Below, piece after piece: positions 6,888 to 11,566 of a stretch of DNA of 11,566 nt. Position 1 is the stretch's first letter. Each line of letters starts with the position of its first letter. The stretch is from Pseudomonadota bacterium. Lineage in GTDB: Bacteria > Pseudomonadota > Alphaproteobacteria > Acetobacterales > Acetobacteraceae. The DNA lies in assembly GCA_021815835.1 (NCBI GenBank), contig JAKAZN010000020.1, positions 1-11,566 of the forward strand, written 5' to 3'. The notes beneath the pieces were generated by a model. It saw only the letters and a list, made by a program, of their open reading frames with translations. It did not search any database and was not told the DNA's origin. The position numbers were made by a program, and so were the translations under genes.

Positions 6888-6892
6888 CTTGG

Positions 6893-7051
6893 TCCGAGCG
6901 CCTCGCCCACGATTTCCAACTGCCGCTCCACCGCCGAGCGCCGCAGCGGGTCGCTCAGATAGGTCGAAAGCCCGTGCCCCTGAAGGAAGGCGGCAATCCA
7001 GTCCGCCGCCCGCAGCACGTCCCAGAGAAACGCCCGCGGATCATGCTGCAT
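6893..7051 (-). pseudogene. hepT: HepT-like toxin (DUF86/HEPN), N-terminal fragment
   Basis: The first 53 codons match the start of HepT, the HEPN-domain toxin of MntA-HepT modules, a ribonuclease held inactive by AMPylation by MntA. The run MQHDPRAFLWDVLRAADWIA is followed by TYLSDPLRRSAVERQLEIVGEAL, very typical of DUF86 proteins. Homology stops at EAL; the next codons read into the HNH-unit hairpin. The later half, with the HEPN RxxxxH catalytic motif and the AMPylated Tyr region, is missing and is not found elsewhere in the window. The start ATG at 7051 overlaps the end of the MntA remnant in the way seen in intact operons (ATGCAGCATGA). It cannot be a functional toxin. Confidence 0.8.
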
Positions 7052-7160
7052 AGTACGGCTGCCGCGAGCGCTCGATCCCGGCCCGGACAAAGGGGTTTTC
7101 GACCGCCCCGTCCATTAGGAGATCGACCGGCCGACCAAGCAGGCCGGCAAGCGCGTCACG
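7041..7160 (-). pseudogene. mntA: MntA-like nucleotidyltransferase antitoxin, C-terminal fragment
   Basis: On the minus strand, just before hepT, the frame reads LALRDALAGLLGRPVDLLM, then DGAVENPFVRAGIERSRQPYYAA and a TGA at 7043-7041. LLGRPVDLxxxxAxxNPxxxxxIxRSRxxLY is the usual C-terminus of MNT-domain antitoxins paired with HepT. The diagnostic catalytic GSxxRGxxxxxSDxDL motif should lie about 50 codons upstream, but I find nothing like it in any minus frame through 7320, so the 5' half is gone or scrambled. The stop overlaps the hepT start by 11 bp, preserving the original operon order. The upstream boundary given is approximate. Confidence 0.7.
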
Positions 7161-7520
7161 CAAGGCGAGCTGACGCCCGCCGCGTTCGCGGCCCAGGTGG
7201 CAAGGACCGCGCACCGTTATGTCGCGGGCCGAGACGCCGCAGGATGTGGGGCCTCCGTGACCCGGCCCGCTGCATCACCGCAGCATCCGGGGCAACAGCA
7301 TCAAGTGGGAGCCGGCTCTCCAAGCTAACCGTGGTCCGAGGAACCAGGGTGGGGCGGAAGCTTTATATTCATTCCGCTTCATGCAGTGGCCGCTGCTATA
7401 TGACATCGAAGCTTTCCCGAAGGAGGGTGCGGCGCAGGACAATTGCGTTCCATCGCACTGCCGCCGGAACCGGGGGAGCCGCTGGAACTCCGCCTCGGCC
7501 GCCGCCCTGGCCTGCCCTCG
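7161..7520. other. Gene-poor stretch between mntA remnant and beta-barrel gene
   Basis: About 360 bp with no convincing gene. One plus frame from about 7120 to 7260 reads RPTKQAGKRVTQGELTPAAF and AAQVARTAHRYVAGRDAA, protein-like but antisense to the mntA remnant and not recognised. A locally AT-rich patch at 7358-7420 contains an inverted repeat, GCGGAA (7354-7359) with TTCCGC (7372-7377), around CTTTATATTCA, and a second AAGCTTT near 7411. These could be promoter or junction leftovers. It reads as decayed accessory DNA. Confidence 0.4.
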
Positions 7521-9083
7521 TCAGAACCCCGATCCCACGACGAAGAACGCCTCGTTCCGCGAGAAATTCACCGTCGAATCCCCGGACACGCGCTGCGTGT
7601 AGCGGTAATCCACCCCGACATAGGTCAGGTTGGTGATGTAGTACCGCACCCCCACCGACATGTCGGCCTCATTGTCCCAGCGGGACACCTGCTGGAAATC
7701 GCTGTGGGCGAAGGCCAGCCGCAGAAAGCCGGTCAGGTTGGGCAGCAAACTCTGCTCCACCCGCCCACCAACCACGGTGTATACATAGGACGAGCTGCCG
7801 GCCAGCGTGGTTTCCTCGATCGACCGGTCGACGAACAGCACCAGCGCGGTTCCCGCCAGCGCTTGCCAGCGCACATCCCCGTCAGCCGCGATCGTGGTCA
7901 CCGGCTTGAAGCGCGGGTCTCTGTAGTCCCGACCCATGACGCCGATGAACGCCCGGCCGCTGATGTCGGAGGTCAGGCGGAACAACGCGCCCACCCCGGC
8001 GCGGTAGCCGTCCGAATCCCGCGCATACCCGAAATCGTCGGTGGTCTGGTCGTAGCGCCGGAAATCCCCCAGCCCCTCGAAGAAGGGGCGGAAGCCCGGG
8101 CGCGCATCGTCGCGCACCAGCGCGCCGAAGCTGTAACGGTTGCGGTTGCGGTCCTGGTTGTTGATCAGGCCGTTCGCACTATCGACATTCCCGAAGGTCA
8201 GGCGCTCGACGGCGCCGCCGACACGCACGTTGAAGTCCCCGAAGCGGTGGACGATGCCGGCGTACCCGTTCAGCTCCCAATAGGGAGTGGGGGTGAAGCC
8301 CTCCACGGCATCGGGGGAGGAACGGTCCTCGTGTTCGCGCAGCGCGACAGCGCCGAGGAGGATCCGTGTGTTCGGATCGATATCGATCCGGCCTTCCACC
8401 TTGGTGTGCCAGTCGGCGGTGTTCTCGCTGCCGTGGGTCCGGTAGCCGGTCAGGTCGGTGCCGGCCTCGGCATACAACGCGTTGCGGCTCCAGTTGGACT
8501 GGATCGCGATGCTGGGCGAGATCGTGCCGACCCAGTCGGACACGTGGCCGGTGCGGGTCGCGTAGATGTTGTCATCGTAGAAGGTGCCAGCCTGGACTTC
8601 CGGATAGATCGTGAACGAGCCGAGCTGAAATCCGGAACCGCCCACCTCTTCCGGCTGGGTGCGCGCATTGCCGATCGTGTCGGTCGGCAGCGGCGGCATC
8701 ATGCGGATGTCGTTGGCAACGTAGCGCGTCAGCTCCTGGCCGACAACGCGGCGCACCGCGTCCTGCTGTCCTGCCGGGGCGGCGGCGATGATCTGCGCGG
8801 CAATGTCGCGATAGATCGGCAGATTGGCACCCACGAAATCCGGAACCGGCGCCGCAGCGCTCCTGGCGAGCGCCGCGGCGGCCTCGGGCGTCGCGGCCAG
8901 GGCCGGATTGGTGACGAGGACCTGAGCGAGCGTGTCGAGCAGGGCGCGCGGCCCGGATTGACCCGCCGTGGCAAGCTGTCGGGCTACCGAGTCCGGTATG
9001 GCGGCGGCGCGCGCCCCCATGGGTGCCACACACAGCGTCGTGACAACAATAAGGTAACCGAGGCGACGCAACCAACACGGCAT
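7521..9083 (-). CDS. Outer-membrane beta-barrel protein (BBP2/putative porin 2 type)
   Basis: A 520-aa exported protein. Residues 1-27 are a Sec signal peptide (basic start, hydrophobic YLIVVTTLCVAPMGARA, cleavage after ARA). Residues 28-130 are a mostly helical Ala-rich region (LATPEAAAALARS-like) that may sit in the periplasm. Residues about 155 to the end alternate polar and hydrophobic residues with many aromatic girdle positions, as in a beta barrel. FYDDNIYAT (about 168-176) matches the start of the barrel in the putative beta-barrel porin 2 family, and the last residue is Phe (VVGSGF), the BAM recognition signature. Such proteins are often linked to polysaccharide export, but no such genes are adjacent. 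The start at 9083 has AAAGG (9096-9092) 8 nt upstream. It is divergent from the secreted-protein cluster and shares the intergenic region with an FNR-type box. Confidence 0.85.
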   Translation of the reverse strand: MPCWLRRLGYLIVVTTLCVAPMGARAAAIPDSVARQLATAGQSGPRALLDTLAQVLVTNPALAATPEAAAALARSAAAPVPDFVGANLPIYRDIAAQIIAAAPAGQQDAVRRVVGQELTRYVANDIRMMPPLPTDTIGNARTQPEEVGGSGFQLGSFTIYPEVQAGTFYDDNIYATRTGHVSDWVGTISPSIAIQSNWSRNALYAEAGTDLTGYRTHGSENTADWHTKVEGRIDIDPNTRILLGAVALREHEDRSSPDAVEGFTPTPYWELNGYAGIVHRFGDFNVRVGGAVERLTFGNVDSANGLINNQDRNRNRYSFGALVRDDARPGFRPFFEGLGDFRRYDQTTDDFGYARDSDGYRAGVGALFRLTSDISGRAFIGVMGRDYRDPRFKPVTTIAADGDVRWQALAGTALVLFVDRSIEETTLAGSSSYVYTVVGGRVEQSLLPNLTGFLRLAFAHSDFQQVSRWDNEADMSVGVRYYITNLTYVGVDYRYTQRVSGDSTVNFSRNEAFFVVGSGF

Positions 9084-9187
9084 GATCGGGACCTTTGCCA
9101 GATGCTCACATGATAATTGCAGCAGGTTCCGACCGGACGCGCCGGTCGATCCGAAGGCGACGCAGTGTTCATCCGCGCAACGCTCCT

Positions 9188-9209
9188 AACATTGATCCAT
9201 ATCAATGTT
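9188..9209. promoter_or_regulatory. FNR/FixK/Anr-type binding site
   Basis: AACATTGAT (9188-9196) and ATCAATGTT (9201-9209) are perfect inverted repeats around CCAT. The core TTGATCCATATCAA (9192-9205) matches the FNR/FixK/Anr consensus TTGAT-N4-ATCAA at every defined position. It lies in the 206-bp divergent region between the beta-barrel gene and the rightward exported-protein cluster. CRP sites (TGTGA half-sites) fit less well. Confidence 0.85.
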
Positions 9210-9227
9210 CCCCCTGCCCTCGGACCC

Positions 9228-9240
9228 TATTTTACGAATG
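9228..9240 (+). promoter_or_regulatory. Predicted -10 element and start of FNR-dependent promoter
   Basis: TATTTT (9228-9233) resembles a -10 hexamer. A transcription start about 7 nt later (9240) would put the FNR-box centre (9198.5) at -41.5, the exact class II activator position, where the box replaces a -35 element. None is seen at the right place. The resulting leader would be about 50 nt. Confidence 0.55.
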
Positions 9241-9289
9241 TTGGGTGGCACAGAAGCGCGCCGCTCGGGACCAAGAAGTGGCGGAACCA

Positions 9290-9793
9290 ATGGCACGAAA
9301 CCTACTGGGACTGCGCCACGGTATTGCCGGCGTAGGAGCGTTCGTTGCGAGCCTCGCGATCGTGCCGCCTCCGGGTTACGCGGCCGAGAACAGCACCCCG
9401 CATCGCGGGCCGATTTCGACCGGGCAGTACCAACCCGCGCCGCGCGCCGCTTGGTGCGCAGACCACAACCTCGCCGCGCTGACCATGTCGCAACGGCTTG
9501 AAGGGCGCAATCTGGTCCGGCTGCGCCACGCGCAGGCGGAACTGGCCCCCGGCTTCGAAGGTGGGACCGCCAAGACCGGGCTGCACCTGATGGCCGCCTA
9601 CCAGGAAGAGTTGGAGAAGGCCCGGCCCGATCCCGCCACGGCGGCCAGCTACCTCGCATTGGCGAGTGCCGTTCCCATCACGATGGTGCGAGTACGGCAG
9701 GTGAACGCCTTCCTGTGCGTGAGCATCACCCGCGTGAAGGCCGAGGCCATCCAGGCCGACGCCGAGAAACAGCGCGAGCAGCTGAACCGATAG
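9290..9793 (+). CDS. Small secreted protein of unknown function
   Basis: A 167-aa exported protein. Residues 1-32 form a signal peptide (MARNLLGLRHGIAGVGAFVA, then SLAIVPPPGYA, cleavage near GYA-A). The mature part is helical, with two cysteines, in AAWCADHN and VNAFLCVSI, which could form a disulfide. An Ala/Glu/Gln-rich helical end reads VKAEAIQADAEKQREQLNR and could be coiled coil. I recognise no family. The start is uncertain: ATG 9290 gives the cleanest signal peptide, while GTG 9278 is in frame 12 nt upstream; neither has a strong ribosome site. The frame stays open further upstream to 9095, but that part crosses the FNR box and is not protein-like. It is first in the rightward cluster, about 50 nt from the predicted FNR-type promoter. 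Confidence 0.75.
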   Translation: MARNLLGLRHGIAGVGAFVASLAIVPPPGYAAENSTPHRGPISTGQYQPAPRAAWCADHNLAALTMSQRLEGRNLVRLRHAQAELAPGFEGGTAKTGLHLMAAYQEELEKARPDPATAASYLALASAVPITMVRVRQVNAFLCVSITRVKAEAIQADAEKQREQLNR

Positions 9794-9829
9794 GCCGCTT
9801 TCGGCATGTTCCGGAAAGATAGACCCGTG

Positions 9830-10312
9830 ATGATCCCAACTTCGACGAAACCCGAGATGCGCCGCTGGTTTCTGGCTGCGCTCGGACTGACCGCGGTGAC
9901 GCTGGTGCTGTGCCCCGGCGCGCGTGCCGCGGAGGAAGGCGGCGGCCATGGTGGCGGCTCCGGCGGCGGCTCTGGCGGTGGCGAATCCGGCGGCGGCGAA
10001 TCCGGCGGTGGCAAATCCGGCGGGGGGCACGGCGCAGGCCGCACCCCCAAGGAGCGCGCCCTTCGCCATCGGGCGCGCCATGGTCGCACCCTTGGCGGCG
10101 GCGAGTCCGGCGGCGGCCATACCGGCGGTGGCGGTGCAGGCGGCCATGGCGGCGGCGAGGAAGGCAGCACCGGTACGGATACCGGAATTACTACCGCACC
10201 CACTGACGGAACGGTGACCGGCCCGATCGGCGGGTCGGTCGGAGGCGAGCATTTCGTCCATCGCGGACCGGGCGACTGGGGGGCCGACAGCAAGGTCCTC
10301 CGGCGGCCATGA
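9830..10312 (+). CDS. Exported glycine-rich repeat protein
   Basis: About 160 aa. A signal peptide, MRRWFLAALGLTAVTLVLCP followed by GARA, with cleavage before AEEGG, starts at residue 10. The mature protein is mostly low complexity: GGGHGGGSGGGSGGGESGGG, then further GGGxS units, a basic middle (RTPKERALRHRARHGR), more GGG/H, and a Thr/Gly-rich end. The DNA repeats in 15-nt units encoding GGGES (9974-9988, 9989-10003, 10004-10018), suggesting slippage growth. Composition is that of a flexible, probably extracellular or envelope-bound protein. Start options are ATG 9806, GTG 9827, ATG 9830 and ATG 9857; 9830 is chosen because GGAAAG (9813-9818) lies upstream at 11 nt, and 9857 is the minimal signal-peptide start. 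It lies between the other exported-protein genes and is probably co-transcribed with them. Function is unknown. Confidence 0.65.
   Translation: MIPTSTKPEMRRWFLAALGLTAVTLVLCPGARAAEEGGGHGGGSGGGSGGGESGGGESGGGKSGGGHGAGRTPKERALRHRARHGRTLGGGESGGGHTGGGGAGGHGGGEEGSTGTDTGITTAPTDGTVTGPIGGSVGGEHFVHRGPGDWGADSKVLRRP
9974..10018 (+). repeat. Three tandem 15-nt coding repeats (GGGES/K)
   Basis: Units at 9974, 9989 and 10004 read GGCGGTGGCGAATCC with one or two changes each. They encode GGGES, GGGES and GGGKS inside the glycine-rich protein; a fourth, degraded unit follows. Copy number may vary between strains. Confidence 0.8.
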
Positions 10313-10347
10313 AGCCGATACGATCCAACCAAAAAGGAACGACCGTC

Positions 10348-11235
10348 ATGAACACGCGAAAGCCTGCGACATCAAAGCTGCGGCAGGCACTCCTGGCCTC
10401 GGCCGCGCTCGGCATCGCGCTCTGGATGCCCACGCTGTCGTCGATGCCCCGCGGGCTGGGCACGCCGGCCCAGGCGCAGACTCAGGGCGGCAGTGGGACC
10501 CATGGTGGCACCAGCGGCGGCGGCCACGCCCCCGGAACCTCCGGCTCGGGCATGGGCCAGGGTGGCTCCACGGGAACCCGAGGGCATTACGGGTCGGGCG
10601 GCTCCTCCGGGACCGAGACCGGCACGGGCGACACCAGTTCGGATAAGCAGGGGCCGCGCTTCGGCGGCGGTGCGAACAGCCGCAAGCCCGCCGGGGGCAC
10701 TACCGGCGGGCGCCCGGTCTGGGCCAAGGAGGGCATCCCCGCCGTCGAACTCGGCCGGCTGAGTGTGGCCCGCGCGCCGGCGACGGTGCTCGATCATGCC
10801 TTCACCGAGGTGGTCACCAACTGGACGACGACCACCGGCACCACGATCATGACCCTGACCGCCGACGGCCAGCCGACCCTGGTGATGACCGTCGCGCAGC
10901 TCTACTCCCTGCCGGCGATCGAGTTCGCCCGCATCGTGCAGACCTATTACGCGACCATCGTGCGCGTCGACTCGCCGCTTGAGAACCTGAGCCTGCTCAA
11001 GAACCTGGCGATCACCAACACGACCGCGCTGACCGGGGTGGCTCCGGCGAGCAAGGATGACCTGATCGCGATCTTCCTCGGCTCGGCCGCCGACAAGACG
11101 ATCCCGATCTCCAGCGACACGGTGCTGGCGGTCAACACGATTCTGGGTCTGCCGACGCTGACCAGCGCGGAACTCACAGACATTGCCGTGAAGGCGGACG
11201 CCGTGCGGGCCGCGATCGACACGGGTCACGGCTGA
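10348..11235 (+). CDS. Exported protein with Gly/Ser/Thr-rich region and conserved-looking C-terminal domain
   Basis: A 295-aa exported protein. Residues 1-43 form a long signal peptide (SKLRQALLASAALGIALWMP core, cleavage after PAQA). Residues 44-125 are low complexity (Gly/Ser/Thr with His), resembling the preceding protein. Residues about 130-295 look folded: WAKEGIPAVELGRLSVARAP starts it, a Thr-rich strand stretch follows, and then helical segments (VAQLYSLPAIEFARIVQTYY and beyond) run to the end. I do not recognise the domain. The start at 10348 has AGGA (10335-10338) 9 nt upstream; an in-frame ATG at 10309 overlaps the previous stop and would put a charged segment before the signal peptide. 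It is 35 nt after the glycine-rich gene, so co-transcription is likely. No cysteines or catalytic motif stand out. Confidence 0.8.
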   Translation: MNTRKPATSKLRQALLASAALGIALWMPTLSSMPRGLGTPAQAQTQGGSGTHGGTSGGGHAPGTSGSGMGQGGSTGTRGHYGSGGSSGTETGTGDTSSDKQGPRFGGGANSRKPAGGTTGGRPVWAKEGIPAVELGRLSVARAPATVLDHAFTEVVTNWTTTTGTTIMTLTADGQPTLVMTVAQLYSLPAIEFARIVQTYYATIVRVDSPLENLSLLKNLAITNTTALTGVAPASKDDLIAIFLGSAADKTIPISSDTVLAVNTILGLPTLTSAELTDIAVKADAVRAAIDTGHG

Positions 11236-11249
11236 CGACCGACGGCCGT

Positions 11250-11279
11250 TCCCCGCGAAGCCATCCGACTCCGCGGGGA
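11250..11279 (+). terminator. Hairpin after the exported-protein gene
   Basis: TCCCCGCG (11250-11257) pairs with CGCGGGGA (11272-11279), 8 bp with a 14-nt loop, starting 15 nt after the stop codon. The downstream CATCAATTTCG is only weakly T-rich, so termination is plausible rather than certain. Confidence 0.5.
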
Positions 11280-11310
11280 CATCAATTTCGGGCAGGCGGA
11301 TTCGACCTCG

Positions 11311-11334
11311 GCCGCCGTCCTGTTGGGCGGCGGC
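11311..11334 (+). terminator. Hairpin in leader of the lipoprotein gene
   Basis: GCCGCCGTCC (11311-11320) pairs with GGGCGGCGGC (11325-11334) around TGTT, with one T-G wobble. It lies 9 nt before the ribosome-binding site of the next gene, where it could terminate upstream transcripts or affect translation. Confidence 0.45.
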
Positions 11335-11357
11335 ACGGTCCCTAAAGGAGCTTCCCC

Positions 11358-11566
11358 ATGCGGCAAACCGGTTCCGTTCTGGCAACGGTAACGGGCTTCG
11401 GCCTGATCCTGGCGATCTCGGCCTGCACTAATCCGTATGATCCTGGCCAGCGCGCCCTCGGCGGGGCCGCGATCGGTGCCGGCACCGGGGCGGCGATCGG
11501 CGCCCTGGCCGGTGGCGGGCGCGGCGCGGCGACCGGCGCGCTGATCGGCGGCGCCGTGGGCGCGGT
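11358..11566 (+). CDS. Glycine-zipper outer-membrane lipoprotein, N-terminal part (cut by window end)
   Basis: The first 69 codons of a lipoprotein. The signal peptide has a hydrophobic run (VLATVTGFGLILAI) ending in a lipobox ISAC, so C23 is the predicted lipidated residue; T24 at +2 favours outer-membrane sorting. After NPYDPGQRALGGA comes a glycine zipper of small-residue repeats (GAAIGAGTGAAIGALAGG, then GAATGALIGGAVGAV), a membrane-associating hairpin found in SlyB/YMGG-type and OmpA-linked envelope lipoproteins. A typical C-terminal domain may follow beyond the window. The start at 11358 is secure, with AAAGGAG (11344-11350) 7 nt upstream. It follows the exported-protein cluster by 122 bp with two hairpins between, so it may be a separate transcript. 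Confidence 0.85.
   Translation, partial: MRQTGSVLATVTGFGLILAISACTNPYDPGQRALGGAAIGAGTGAAIGALAGGGRGAATGALIGGAVGA

Larger units (their letters stand above)
6425..6892 (+). mobile_element. Compact HNH element: structured leader, small HNH gene, terminal hairpin
   Basis: This unit combines a highly structured 5' region (about 6425-6585), an intact 77-aa HNH gene and a perfect hairpin at 6856-6887. It sits between the end of an HsdM remnant and a HepT gene that is cut within 5 nt of the hairpin. The right boundary (about 6888-6892) is fairly sharp; the left one is uncertain and could lie anywhere between 6345 and 6450. Terminal hairpins and an HNH gene directly behind a structured RNA recall IS200/IS605-type and IscB/HEARO elements. 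No transposase is present, so it would be non-autonomous. Element status is inference. Confidence 0.45.

Noticed and set aside
6563..6892. Minus-strand continuation of the HepT frame under the HNH gene
   Set aside because: After codon 53 it no longer resembles HepT and is antisense to the HNH gene; it is read-through into the inserted unit.
7443..9113. A 556-codon plus-strand frame
   Set aside because: Antisense to the beta-barrel gene, which has a signal peptide, barrel pattern, C-terminal Phe and a ribosome site; the plus frame has none.
9944..10160. CRISPR-like regular repeats
   Set aside because: Repeats are 15 nt, in frame, without unique spacers, and encode GGGES units in an exported protein.
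9302..10332. Pro/Ala-rich open frames on the minus strand opposite the secreted-protein genes
   Set aside because: Complement of GGC-rich repeats always gives Pro/Ala frames; the plus-strand genes have signal peptides and ordered ribosome sites.
1..11566. tRNA or rRNA genes
   Set aside because: No cloverleaf with a GTTCRANNC-type T-arm or rRNA signature was seen on either strand. GGTTC motifs near 6435 and 6570 belong to the HNH leader stems and lack a tRNA context.

Overview
The window looks like high-GC alphaproteobacterial DNA. The DnaK tail and DnaJ, a dispersed GGCCGGG/CCCGGCC palindrome between them of a kind common in alphaproteobacterial intergenic regions, and an FNR/FixK-type box support this. 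Rhodospirillales or Acetobacteraceae would fit, but the sequence alone does not fix the genus.

Left part (1-2658): the 3' end of dnaK, an intergenic gap holding two strong hairpins, then complete dnaJ. A convergent gene follows on the minus strand, encoding a YdcF/DUF218-like protein. Middle (2659-5861): a short divergent promoter region with a 16-bp hyphenated palindrome, then a compact operon for a carbohydrate-type ABC importer. It encodes a Tat-type periplasmic binding protein and two MalF/MalG-like permeases. No ATPase gene is in the window.

Debris zone (5862 to about 7520): no intact large gene is present. It holds, in order, an unidentified protein tail on the minus strand, the C-terminal third or less of a type I restriction methylase (HsdM), and a compact unit made of a highly structured leader, an intact 77-aa HNH protein and a perfect 13-bp terminal hairpin. 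Immediately after that hairpin lies the N-terminal part of a HepT toxin and the C-terminal part of its MntA antitoxin partner on the minus strand. I read this as the remains of a defence island into which a small HNH element has inserted. The structured leader followed at once by an HNH gene recalls HEARO/omega RNAs of IscB elements, but no IscB protein is present.

Right part (7521-11566): an exported-protein cluster. A 520-aa outer-membrane beta-barrel protein is on the minus strand. Diverging from it are a small secreted protein, two exported glycine-rich proteins and, at the window edge, the start of a glycine-zipper lipoprotein. The divergent gap contains a perfect FNR/FixK-type box whose centre is 41.5 bp from the transcription start predicted by a -10-like TATTTT. 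This suggests oxygen- or redox-controlled expression of the rightward genes. The functions of the three rightward exported proteins are not recognised.
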